Source of the DNA: Roseofilum reptotaenium CS-1145
Lineage (GTDB): Bacteria; Cyanobacteriota; Cyanobacteriia; Cyanobacteriales; Desertifilaceae
NCBI RefSeq assembly: GCF_028330985.1
Contig: NZ_JAQMUE010000079.1
Span: 1 to 64,000 of the forward strand
Direction of reading: 5' to 3'
Length of the DNA stretch: 64,000 nt
The position numbers and the translations under genes were made by a program. Of the stretch, positions 35,438 through 44,249 are shown one piece after another; the stretch's first letter is position 1; every line of letters begins with the position of its first letter. Below the pieces are notes generated by a model. The model was given only the letters and a program-made list of their open reading frames with translations, was not told the DNA's origin and did not search any database.

Positions 35438-36019
35438 ATGGATCGAACCGAACCTCTATTAGAATGGGAGACGCTTCACAGTAAAGAAGCATTTGTCGCT
35501 CACCCTTGGATTAGACTTTCCGTACAGCAGGTTAAGCTCCCCAATGGGAAAGTTGTTGACGACTACCACCAGATCCAACTGGGAGACCACGTAGCAATTG
35601 TTGCCCATACTGATGAAGGCAAAATCCTGATGGAACGGCAATATAAACATGGGGTAGGTAAAGTTAGTCTAATCTTACCAGGGGGATTGATCGAAGGAGA
35701 TGAACAGCCTCTAGAAGCAGCTAAACGAGAACTGTTAGAAGAAACAGGCTATACAACTGAGCGGTGGGAAAGTCTAGGGAATTTCGTGGCTAATGCTAAC
35801 TATGGTTGTGGTAAGATACACCTGTTTGTTGCTCGCAATATCAGGCAAGTGGCCGAACCGGATTCTGGAGATCTGGAAGAGATGCAACTAGTGTTGATGT
35901 CACCTGATGAGTTAGTGGCAGCAATTCACCAAGGGGAGCTTATGGTTATGGGAGCGGTGATGGCGATCGCGTTAGCAACCAATTTATCTATTTATCCTCA
36001 TTTAATAACTGCCCAATAA
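35438..36019 (+). CDS. Nudix hydrolase (nucleotide-sugar/ADP-ribose pyrophosphatase type)
   Basis: The complete Nudix box is present: G in LPGGLIEGDE, then the REL-L-EE-TGY helix, fitting GX5EX7REUXEEXGU. Flanking parts resemble ADP-ribose pyrophosphatases (HVAIVAHTDEGKILMERQY). At about 193 aa it is full length. It lies directly after the sugar-modifying SDR gene and may hydrolyse a nucleotide sugar or clear a misformed intermediate. The start is uncertain: ATGs at 35414 and 35417 overlap the previous gene, while the one used follows its stop by 8 nt. Confidence 0.85.
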   Translation: MDRTEPLLEWETLHSKEAFVAHPWIRLSVQQVKLPNGKVVDDYHQIQLGDHVAIVAHTDEGKILMERQYKHGVGKVSLILPGGLIEGDEQPLEAAKRELLEETGYTTERWESLGNFVANANYGCGKIHLFVARNIRQVAEPDSGDLEEMQLVLMSPDELVAAIHQGELMVMGAVMAIALATNLSIYPHLITAQ

Positions 36020-36068
36020 TAATGGAAGATTATGCTCATACTTAATTAATACCATTCTGGTAAAGAAC

Positions 36069-37229
36069 ATGTCTTTGTATATTTATAAACCAATCGATAA
36101 CCCCCAGCACATTAGTATTCTATTTCCGACTAGAAATCGAACTCATTACCTGGACAATCTTTTTGATTCATTAGAGGAAAATACAGGAAAAAAAGAACTT
36201 GTAGATATATGGATCTATGTCGATCATGATGATCTCGTAACCATAGATTACTTGGAGTCTGGAGTTAAAGAGAAGTATAGCTTTGCGATTCACTATGTTG
36301 TTGGTGATCGTACAGTTAGCCAAGGAGAAATGAGCAATATTCTCCGCGAGAAATGTACGATCCATCCTGGTATATATGGAATTGGAGGCGATAAGCTATT
36401 ATTTATCACTCCTGGATGGGATAAGTTGATTAGAGAAGAGTTTAATAAATATCCTGATAGAATTGCATTTGTGTCTGTCACTGACTCCCATCATGGAGAA
36501 CACTTTGGTGCTTATGGGTTCCTGAGTGCAGAATGGCTAAATCAGACGGGAGAGTTTTTAACGGAATATTTTCCTGCTTGGGGAGGTGATTTATGGATAA
36601 ATCAGATAGCTTCTATGATAGGGAGGAACATTCAACTAGATATTAAAATAGATTTACAAGGTGGCAAAGGCAAAACAGCTCGATTAAGGAACTGGTTATT
36701 TTGGAAGAGGTTCTTCAATGATACCTTGATGGAGCGAGTAGAACAAGCCGAACAGCTAAGAAGAGTAATTTATCCTGAAAAAAATGCCGAATATTACCAA
36801 AATGTTGCGGAAGGGAATAAAATCATTGAGGATTTTCAGAACTATCTGAAATTTGAAAGAGAACATGACATCATTGATTTAGAGCTTTGGTGTAGCTCTC
36901 CAGAGACTCTCAAGTCGAAACCGAACGAACACTATCTCTTGAATGAAACACGTGCTATTGAGAGATTGAAGCAGATCTTATTTAGATATCTGAAGCAAGG
37001 GAATATTTTTGCCGCGATCCGTATTTTATTGCATATATTGGGATCATATCATTATCTCAAGGATTTTGAGTACAACCGAGTCCTGTTTATGGCTAACTTT
37101 AGACTTGTATTTAGATTCTATAATGCTCTGACGCGACCCTCTAAGTATTCAGAATATACCATTCGTATTTATCGATGGCTGAAGCAGTCATTAAATCATA
37201 AATCTGTTTTTATTGATCGAGAGTTTTAA
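36069..37229 (+). CDS. Glycosyltransferase family 2-like protein
   Basis: A 386-residue protein. The N-terminal 130 residues look like a GT-A nucleotide-sugar domain (HISILFPTRNRTHYLDNLFD, YVDHDD as the acidic motif, GIGGDKLLFITPGWD). The C-terminal half is basic and helical with a hydrophobic stretch around IFAAIRILLHILG. It probably adds one sugar to the glycan at the cytoplasmic membrane face. Donor and acceptor are unknown. From here to 52.3 kb the locus is mostly glycosyltransferases and methyltransferases. Confidence 0.65.
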   Translation: MSLYIYKPIDNPQHISILFPTRNRTHYLDNLFDSLEENTGKKELVDIWIYVDHDDLVTIDYLESGVKEKYSFAIHYVVGDRTVSQGEMSNILREKCTIHPGIYGIGGDKLLFITPGWDKLIREEFNKYPDRIAFVSVTDSHHGEHFGAYGFLSAEWLNQTGEFLTEYFPAWGGDLWINQIASMIGRNIQLDIKIDLQGGKGKTARLRNWLFWKRFFNDTLMERVEQAEQLRRVIYPEKNAEYYQNVAEGNKIIEDFQNYLKFEREHDIIDLELWCSSPETLKSKPNEHYLLNETRAIERLKQILFRYLKQGNIFAAIRILLHILGSYHYLKDFEYNRVLFMANFRLVFRFYNALTRPSKYSEYTIRIYRWLKQSLNHKSVFIDREF

Positions 37230-37238
37230 ATAAAAGTA

Positions 37239-38603
37239 ATGCCTAAAATCCTTTCGGTTTGCTATAACTTTGTTCCAGAAATTACGCCAACAACAATACG
37301 GGCGAGTAAAATTATGCAGCACCTGGAAGGGAGTTGGACAATTGAGGTAATTACTAGAGCAGAATCGAGTTGTGTAGGGCGCTCAATTATTACTCATTCA
37401 ATTCAGGATTGGTATCCTAGAACTCTGGTAGAAGTGTTTCATAAACTGAGGTTGACGAAAATATGGAATTTTGGGGTCCCATTCAATGGAGAACAAGCGT
37501 TTTTTTGGGTGATTCCTGCAATTCTCAAAGCACATCAGTTAATTCAGGATGAAAGGCCAGATCTAGTTGTGGTCTTTATGATGCCTTATTCTGTAGGATG
37601 GATTGGCTTAGTCTTGAAATGGTTGACTGGTATACCAGTAGTTTTCAACTTTGATGATTCTCCTACTTGTACCGATATGAGTGGGAATTCTTTTCATAGC
37701 TTGTTCCATTATAAAATGGCAGTATGGATGGAAAATTTTTACATTCGCAATTCTGATGCCACGATTTATGTTTCTCAACGCAATCTAGATCGAGTTAAGA
37801 AAAAACAGCCCCTAGCGGATCAAAACAAGCTTCACTTAGTTCGATACGGGGCCGATCCAGAAGATTTTAAATATTCCCAAATTCATACAGATGATGAACA
37901 TTTTAAAATTGCCTATATCGGTTTTATGGGTGGCTGGTTTGAGTTCTATCATAGTGACGATGAAAAACAGAAATTATGGAGAAAAATCTCTCGGTTTTTG
38001 CAAAACATTGGAGAATATAGGCTACTAGAATTGGATTTAAAGACTTCAAGTCCAATGTTTTTAGGTCAAGCAGTGAAGCAGGCAATCACCGATCATCCAG
38101 AATGGGATAAGCGGATTAAAATAGATCTCTATGGTAGTCTCTATCCCAAATATGTCACAGACCGCGCTCTAGAGAACCAAAACTTAAGTGATATTGTTTT
38201 TATCCACGATGCTGTCCCTAATAAAGAAGCCATGCAAATTGCTTGTTCCTGCGATCTATTATTTATGACGCTACCTGCACGTCCGGATGGTGCGGAATCG
38301 GGAGGACGGATATCGGCGAAAACCTATGAGTATTTAATGACTGACAGGCCCATTCTGGCGGGTGTTTCTCCTGGTGAAAATTACGATTATTTACAAGGTA
38401 AGAACGGGGTTTGGATTGTTCATCCGAAAGATGTATCGGGGATGACAGAAGTTATCACTCAGTTAGTCAGCGAAAAATTTGCTGGAAATCCTCGGATTTG
38501 CGATCGCACTTCCATTCATCCAGAATTAAGTTATGCTAACCGAGCAGGCCAGTTTGCAAATGTTTTAGATACAGTTTTGTCTCAAAAATCCTTGAATTCT
38601 TGA
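37239..38603 (+). CDS. Glycosyltransferase family 4-like (GT-B)
   Basis: A 454-residue GT-B protein. The N-terminal acceptor domain contains a hydrophobic region VVVFMMPYSVGWIGLVLKWL. The C-terminal donor domain has RPDGAESGGRISAKTYEYLM as the nucleotide-binding region and PILAGVSPGENYDYL after it. The layout fits retaining transferases of surface glycan synthesis. The donor is not deducible. The stop overlaps a possible TTG start of the next gene. Confidence 0.78.
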   Translation: MPKILSVCYNFVPEITPTTIRASKIMQHLEGSWTIEVITRAESSCVGRSIITHSIQDWYPRTLVEVFHKLRLTKIWNFGVPFNGEQAFFWVIPAILKAHQLIQDERPDLVVVFMMPYSVGWIGLVLKWLTGIPVVFNFDDSPTCTDMSGNSFHSLFHYKMAVWMENFYIRNSDATIYVSQRNLDRVKKKQPLADQNKLHLVRYGADPEDFKYSQIHTDDEHFKIAYIGFMGGWFEFYHSDDEKQKLWRKISRFLQNIGEYRLLELDLKTSSPMFLGQAVKQAITDHPEWDKRIKIDLYGSLYPKYVTDRALENQNLSDIVFIHDAVPNKEAMQIACSCDLLFMTLPARPDGAESGGRISAKTYEYLMTDRPILAGVSPGENYDYLQGKNGVWIVHPKDVSGMTEVITQLVSEKFAGNPRICDRTSIHPELSYANRAGQFANVLDTVLSQKSLNS

Positions 38604-38626
38604 CAGCAATAACATATTCTAATCCG

Positions 38627-39526
38627 ATGAATCCATTGAAAAAACTATTGACTTTTACAGAGACTTCATTAACTCATGTGCATTTGAAGTGGTGGGATGT
38701 GCAAAATTCTATTGGGAAGTATAGAGTTCAGCCCTACTCTCCCCGATATTGGTGGACTAGACAAGAATTGGTTTCGCAACTTTGTGAAGCGACTCTATGT
38801 ACACTCGATAGTTGGAACGATCTGATATACAAATCTCATTTCCAATTTTACGATGAGCGATTAGTTGAATATTCCTGGGCAATGAAACAAATAACTCGGC
38901 TTGGTAATAGCGATCGCTTTTTGGATGTGGGTTGCGTCATGAATACCCCATATACCTTGAGTAAATTGATGTATCAATTTGCTGATATTCATTTGTTGAA
39001 TTTGGTCAGCGAACCCTTAGCGATGCAGGGCCGGATTTCGTTTCATTCTCAAGATATCCGCTCCTGCGATCTTCCCGATAACTCATTTGACTGCATTACT
39101 TGTATTTCCACCCTAGAGCATGTGGGAGGCGATAATAAATACAATGACTTTTCCGCCAATGGATCGGCAGAAATCACTTTAGAGAGCGATCCTTTAGATC
39201 GCCAAGGGCTGTGGAAACCGGCTTTTACGGCTTTACTCAAACTCATCAAGCCCGATGGACTGCTGTTAGTCACGATGCCTTGTGGCTCTGAAAAACAAGG
39301 GGTATGGCAAAAGGGAGAATATCGCCTAGGAATAGAGGAGTTAGCAGAATTTCATACCCTTGCTGCTCAGTTTAATCGCCAGGTTAAGCTCACTTTGATG
39401 AAGAAAAGCACGATGGGATGGCAAGAAACTAGTGTGGAAGCCATCAATAGCGATCGCGATCCCCAAGAGCAACTTCGTTCTTTCGGCGCAGATGTGGTCG
39501 TTTTAGTGGAAACTCTAATCGAATAG
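38627..39526 (+). CDS. SAM-dependent methyltransferase (class I)
   Basis: A 299-residue protein. Motif I is RFLDVGCVMNTPYTL, with CVMN in place of the usual GxG. The motif IV region is NSFDCITCISTLEHVGG, and LIKPDGLLLVTMPCGSE follows. The fold is that of class I methyltransferases used for O-methylation in glycan clusters. A TTG start at 38600 overlapping the previous stop is possible. Substrate unknown. Confidence 0.75.
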   Translation: MNPLKKLLTFTETSLTHVHLKWWDVQNSIGKYRVQPYSPRYWWTRQELVSQLCEATLCTLDSWNDLIYKSHFQFYDERLVEYSWAMKQITRLGNSDRFLDVGCVMNTPYTLSKLMYQFADIHLLNLVSEPLAMQGRISFHSQDIRSCDLPDNSFDCITCISTLEHVGGDNKYNDFSANGSAEITLESDPLDRQGLWKPAFTALLKLIKPDGLLLVTMPCGSEKQGVWQKGEYRLGIEELAEFHTLAAQFNRQVKLTLMKKSTMGWQETSVEAINSDRDPQEQLRSFGADVVVLVETLIE

Positions 39527-39546
39527 ATAGGGGCAAATAGCATATT

Positions 39547-40659
39547 ATGAAGGTTGTTTACATTACTCCCACGTACTTTAGCGATCGCTCTCTGATTGGT
39601 GGAGCAGAGCGATATGCGAGTACTCTAGCTTGCCTGATGGCCGAGCATGTCGATACAACATTGGTCAGTTTTGGCCCACATCGCCAAAGTTATGAGGAAG
39701 ATAACCTGAATATTGAGATTTTTCCGGTCAAAACTCCTATCCACGGAAATATGATGAATGCCATTCACATTGGCTATATCAGTTCGTTACTTAATGCAAC
39801 CATTATCCACATTCATCACATCTACACCCTCGTTTCTGATGTAAGTTGTTTAATAGGACATTTTCTTGGTAAACGAGTCTTTGTCACCGATCATGGTGGA
39901 GGGGGATCTCTAGTCATTAATCATAAGCTACCTGTATTCCGCTGCTATACAAACCTTGTGGCTCAATCTGAGTACACTCTCGGTTCTATTAATGATCAAC
40001 TTAGTCAAAAAGCAGTCACGATTAAAGGTGGAGTTGATACTAACTGGTTTTATCCAACATCTACAGTTAAGAAAGAAAAAAAGATTCTATTTGTCGGTAG
40101 AATCATTCCCCATAAAGGCATTAATTATTTAATTGAAGGTTTTAAACTTTTAGCATTTTCAGATTATAAATTGACCATTGTTGGCCGCATTAAGGGAGAT
40201 ATAAGCCAAAGATTTTATAGATATCTAAGGAAAATCGCGGAAGGACTGCCAGTTGAATTTATTCAAGATGCTGATGATTGCCGCTTGTTACACGAATATC
40301 GCAGTGCTATTGTAACAGTGTTGCCCTCTGTCCACACCAACTGCTATGGTGACTATACTTCCGTTCCAGAATTGATGGGGTTTACGCTGTTGGAATCTCA
40401 AGCATGTGGTACACCGGTTATATGTACCGATGCAGGCGCTATGCATGAGTTTGTCGATCATGGTAGGACAGGACTAGTTGTAAAGCAAAATTCCGGCCAG
40501 GCAATCGCCAAGGCTCTACAGCACCTTATTCAATTATCATCCCAAGACTATCAAGAATATCAAAAACACTCTATAGAATGGATTGCCAATAATTTTAGTT
40601 GGTCAATCGTTGTGAAAAAGCATTTAGAACTTTACCAAGGTATTGCAAACTCCCTATGA
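39547..40659 (+). CDS. Glycosyltransferase family 4
   Basis: A 370-residue GT-B enzyme. It has the glycine-rich SDRSLIGGAERYASTLACLM near the N-terminus, the hinge region KKILFVGRIIPHKGINYLIE, and the donor-site E-x7-E in GFTLLESQACGTPVICTDAG. These are standard GT4 features. The final ATGA overlaps the next gene, so the two are coupled. The transferred sugar is unknown. Confidence 0.9.
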   Translation: MKVVYITPTYFSDRSLIGGAERYASTLACLMAEHVDTTLVSFGPHRQSYEEDNLNIEIFPVKTPIHGNMMNAIHIGYISSLLNATIIHIHHIYTLVSDVSCLIGHFLGKRVFVTDHGGGGSLVINHKLPVFRCYTNLVAQSEYTLGSINDQLSQKAVTIKGGVDTNWFYPTSTVKKEKKILFVGRIIPHKGINYLIEGFKLLAFSDYKLTIVGRIKGDISQRFYRYLRKIAEGLPVEFIQDADDCRLLHEYRSAIVTVLPSVHTNCYGDYTSVPELMGFTLLESQACGTPVICTDAGAMHEFVDHGRTGLVVKQNSGQAIAKALQHLIQLSSQDYQEYQKHSIEWIANNFSWSIVVKKHLELYQGIANSL

Positions 40660-41831
40660 ATCAGTCCTTAAGAATTTTAATGGTACTCCATGTACCTTGG
40701 GACCGAAATTTAGGCGGTTCAAGAGTTCAGTTAGAATTAGCAGATGAGTTTTGTAAAATGGGACATCAGGTTGAGAAATTTGATGTTAATGATGCGTTTC
40801 CCGATGCTCAATCATCACGAATATCTGAGTTGATTCGTCCTAGTTTTTCAACTAAAGCTAAAGAATTCATCCAAGCTAATGGTAAGTCCTTCGATGTCAT
40901 TGATGCTCATCAAGGAAATGTGCCGTTCTCTAAAGCAGAATTGAACTTTCAGGGATTACTAGTTGCACGATCCGTAGGCTTGTATGCCTTTTGCGAGGAC
41001 TATTTTAAACTCGAAGAAGTCAAGTGGCCACAGAAAAAAAAAGGAAACCCAATTACAAAAGTTCTGCGTTCTTGGAGGAAACAGAGAGAGTTTCCCTACT
41101 ACTTAAGCAGCTTAAAAACCTGTGACTTAATTAATCTCCCCAATGGGGATGAACTAAACTATGTACGAGATATTCTAGGACTTGGTTACAAATCTGTCTT
41201 TTTTCCCTTTGGACTCTCTGAGCAGCGGCAGAGGGCTTTTTTTCAAGCTACCCAACCGGGTGGGATCAGGCTCCTTAATAAACAAGTCGCATTTATCGGC
41301 TACTGGACACCTCGTAAAGGATCTAAAGATTGGCCAGAGATTATTATGAGGACAAAAGCTCAAGTACCTGATGTACGCTTTCTATTTTTAGGAACTGGTT
41401 TAAGCCCTCAAGAAGTATTGCAGGATCTCAACATGCCAGCTTATGATTGGATAGAAATAATCCCGAGTTATGAAAGCAATATGCTGCCACAACTCCTATC
41501 TGAGGCAACCATAGGTGCTTTTCCTAGTTATATGGAGGGTTTTGGATTCGCTGTATTAGAAAAGCTTGCTTGCGGTTTGCCTACGATTGCCTACGATATC
41601 CCAGGTCCTCGCGATATGTTACGCCCTTTAGATCCTTCTCTGATGATTCCTGTTGGAGACCTAGGGAAATTTACGGCGAAATTGATTGAATTGCTTCAGT
41701 TAGATGAAAAAAAATACAATCAGTTATCTCAAAATTGCCATAAAGTTTCATCCATTTTTTCTTGGCCAAAAATCGCTAAAGACCACTTGCAACTTTATTC
41801 ACAATATCTACAATCTATTCAGAAAAATTGA
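40656..41831 (+). CDS. Glycosyltransferase family 4
   Basis: A 391-residue GT-B enzyme starting MNQSLRILMVLHVPWDRNLG. It has the QVAFIGYWTPRKGSKDWPEI hinge region and donor-binding SYMEGFGFAVLEKLACGLPT with its E-x7-E pattern. The start is fixed by the ATGA overlap with the previous gene. It is one of a run of similar transferases, each probably making one linkage of the repeat unit. Confidence 0.88.
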   Translation: MNQSLRILMVLHVPWDRNLGGSRVQLELADEFCKMGHQVEKFDVNDAFPDAQSSRISELIRPSFSTKAKEFIQANGKSFDVIDAHQGNVPFSKAELNFQGLLVARSVGLYAFCEDYFKLEEVKWPQKKKGNPITKVLRSWRKQREFPYYLSSLKTCDLINLPNGDELNYVRDILGLGYKSVFFPFGLSEQRQRAFFQATQPGGIRLLNKQVAFIGYWTPRKGSKDWPEIIMRTKAQVPDVRFLFLGTGLSPQEVLQDLNMPAYDWIEIIPSYESNMLPQLLSEATIGAFPSYMEGFGFAVLEKLACGLPTIAYDIPGPRDMLRPLDPSLMIPVGDLGKFTAKLIELLQLDEKKYNQLSQNCHKVSSIFSWPKIAKDHLQLYSQYLQSIQKN

Positions 41832-41902
41832 GAATTTCCCAAACTTATACCTGTCGCTGATTCAGTAAAACTTAGTCCAAAAACTTGAGGAGTCTATTTT
41901 CA

Positions 41903-42514
41903 ATGCACCCAAACAGCAAACTACTTTTTCAAAAATATGCCAAGTCCTTATTCAAGGATAATATGAGAGTTCTAGAAATTGGACCGGAGGGACATCCATC
42001 AACTTACCAAGAAATAGTGGGAAATGACACAATCACTTGGGAAACCCTAGATATGATATCGAATGAAGAATTAACCTATAGAGTAGATAGTGAGTATGCT
42101 TATCCGATTGCCAGTGAGACCTTTGATATCATTATCTCAGGTCAGGTAATAGAACATATTAGAAAAGTTTGGCTTTGGGTCGAAGAGTTATCTAGGATCT
42201 CTAAAGTAGGAGGTAAAGTCATTACAATTGGTCCTGTAAGCTGGCCTTATCACGAAGCCCCTGTTGATTGCTGGAGAATTCATCCAGAAGGGATGAAAGC
42301 TCTTTATGAACATGCAGGGCTTAACGTTGAACTGAGTATATCGGAAACGTTAGAAGTCACATCAACGGCCAGTAGACGAATGGTTCCAGCAACATCATTT
42401 ATCCCACAACCTATCTATAAAAGTGTCGTGAAGAGATTATTAGGGTGGCCAATTCCTTACTCTATCGATACAATTACAATCGGGGTTAAAGAATTTGAAT
42501 CGGGGAAAAATTAA
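41903..42514 (+). CDS. SAM-dependent methyltransferase
   Basis: A 203-residue class I methyltransferase. Motif I is MRVLEIGPEGHPSTYQ, the central acidic motif is TFDIIISGQVIEHIRKVWLW, and KVGGKVITIGPVSWPYHEAP follows. GPVSWPYH(E/S)AP-type loops recur in glycan-cluster methyltransferases, and the protein at 50421 has a related PYHSAPADYWR. The ATG after GAGGAG is chosen over a TTG upstream. Substrate unknown, probably a sugar hydroxyl. Confidence 0.82.
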   Translation: MHPNSKLLFQKYAKSLFKDNMRVLEIGPEGHPSTYQEIVGNDTITWETLDMISNEELTYRVDSEYAYPIASETFDIIISGQVIEHIRKVWLWVEELSRISKVGGKVITIGPVSWPYHEAPVDCWRIHPEGMKALYEHAGLNVELSISETLEVTSTASRRMVPATSFIPQPIYKSVVKRLLGWPIPYSIDTITIGVKEFESGKN

Positions 42515-42547
42515 CGTTTTACCAAGACCAAGTGGTGGAGAGTTTTT

Positions 42548-43303
42548 ATGTTAGGTAAAATCTCGCGTAGTTATGCTGTTATGCAATTGACAAGAAGGTA
42601 CTTTCGCCCAAGTCAGGTACCAGAAACTTGTAATTACTATATTAATGGGGTTCAGAGAACTATTTGTGGTCAATATGCTCTTACTATGCTAATGGCAATT
42701 GTGCTAAATGATTGCTATGGACTTAAACGGTTTAAGTCCATAGATAATATTGTTGATATTGGAGCCAATATTGGTGTTTTTTCAGTTCATGCGGCTACTC
42801 TCTTCCCTCAAACTAAAATTTACGCTTATGAACCTTGTTCGCAAGTACTGCCTGACTTAGAGAAAAATTTACAGGACTTGAATGTGGAAATCTCTTCTTA
42901 TGCTGTGGGACGAACTACTAAAAAAGTAAACCTCACTTTCCAAGAAGATTTGACCGCTTCTTCTATCTTAATGACAGGAGAAGATTCATCTCAAAAATCT
43001 CAGTGCCAGATGATTGCTTTTGATGAAGTTACTGCTCAATTAGGAGGAAGTATTGGCTTGCTCAAGCTGGACTGTGAAGGATCTGAATATGAAATACTGA
43101 AATCTATTTCCTTGGAAAAAGTAAAATATGTTGTAGGAGAATTTCATACGTGTCAAAGTGGATATCCAGAATTAGGGCTAGAACTGCTTAAAGAACGTGG
43201 ATTTGTGATAGATAATTGGACTCCATTTCCAGATGGTAAAGCTGGTGAATTTTGGGCAAGCAATATTCGGAATACTCCCCAGGAGAAAGCTTGGTTAGTA
43301 TAG
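42548..43303 (+). CDS. FkbM-family methyltransferase
   Basis: A 251-residue protein with FkbM features: NIVDIGANIGVFSVHAATLF as motif I, IYAYEPCSQVLPDLEKNL next, and IGLLKLDCEGSEYEILKSI as the family signature. FkbM enzymes O-methylate sugars or polyketides using SAM. GGAG lies upstream of the ATG. The 3' end runs up to the following GT2 gene. Confidence 0.88.
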   Translation: MLGKISRSYAVMQLTRRYFRPSQVPETCNYYINGVQRTICGQYALTMLMAIVLNDCYGLKRFKSIDNIVDIGANIGVFSVHAATLFPQTKIYAYEPCSQVLPDLEKNLQDLNVEISSYAVGRTTKKVNLTFQEDLTASSILMTGEDSSQKSQCQMIAFDEVTAQLGGSIGLLKLDCEGSEYEILKSISLEKVKYVVGEFHTCQSGYPELGLELLKERGFVIDNWTPFPDGKAGEFWASNIRNTPQEKAWLV

Positions 43304-43320
43304 TTTTCTATGGTGCGATC

Positions 43321-44199
43321 ATGTCTAATCACTCAGAAAAAATCACCCTAAGTGTCGCTTTAGTCACTCGGAACCGCCCAGAACTCTTAAGTCAATGTTT
43401 AGAAAGTTTGCGATCGCAAAGCATTCAGCCTTTTGAAGTAATCGTTTCCGATGATTCCGATCTGGAAATTGCACCGGAAATAGAAGCGATAGCAAAGGGT
43501 TGGAACTGTCAATATATTACCGGCCCTCGTCGAGGTTTACAAGCTAATCTTAATAATGCAGTTGACGCTTGTCACGGAACCCATGTTCGTATAGTTAATG
43601 ACGATCATACATTTCCTGAAAATCATTTTAAAATCATCCAAAATCTATTAGAGTCCGATCCTAATAGCATTTGGACTTTAGGTGAATATTGTGAAATTCC
43701 TGGAACTCAATCTCTCTTCCAGTTACCAGGAGAAATTCAACCTCGTGGCTTTCACAAACCCATAGAGAATTTTGATGACTGTATGGGGATTAGCGGTGGA
43801 GCTTCTATTTATCCTAGGAAAATATTTGAGTACCACCACTTTTTAGAAGCTTTTGGATATGTTTGTGATTTAGAGTTTGGCCCCAGGCTAAAAGCGTTAG
43901 GGTACAGAATCAGGTACTGTTCAGAAACTCACGTCATTCACCAAACACCTATCATTATCCGAGATCCTAAAATGCTGTGTAAAGGTCACTTCCTTTTATC
44001 GTATCTCACTTACGCTTTCTATTTGCCAAATTTTTTGAAAAAATCTGAGTGTTTAATTTATTTTTGGTGGATTGCATTTCTAGGTTCTATAAATATCCGA
44101 AAAGCTGGTTTTACTTTTGTTGATTACCAGAAAACGAGAGAACTGGGTCAAAAGTATGGAAAACTATTTCAAACAGGAAAATACAACCAAATATTTTAA
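43321..44199 (+). CDS. Glycosyltransferase family 2
   Basis: A 292-residue GT-A enzyme starting MSNHSEKITLSVALVTRNRP. It has the nucleotide-binding EVIVSDDSDLEIA and the metal-binding VRIVNDDHTFPENH (DDH in place of DxD). A TTG start 23 codons upstream would overlap the FkbM gene and is less likely. It probably transfers one sugar of the repeat unit from a nucleotide donor. Confidence 0.88.
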   Translation: MSNHSEKITLSVALVTRNRPELLSQCLESLRSQSIQPFEVIVSDDSDLEIAPEIEAIAKGWNCQYITGPRRGLQANLNNAVDACHGTHVRIVNDDHTFPENHFKIIQNLLESDPNSIWTLGEYCEIPGTQSLFQLPGEIQPRGFHKPIENFDDCMGISGGASIYPRKIFEYHHFLEAFGYVCDLEFGPRLKALGYRIRYCSETHVIHQTPIIIRDPKMLCKGHFLLSYLTYAFYLPNFLKKSECLIYFWWIAFLGSINIRKAGFTFVDYQKTRELGQKYGKLFQTGKYNQIF

Positions 44200-44249
44200 A
44201 ATATATATAATTCTCAAGAAAAATTTTGATTTATTCAATAAATTAGTTT

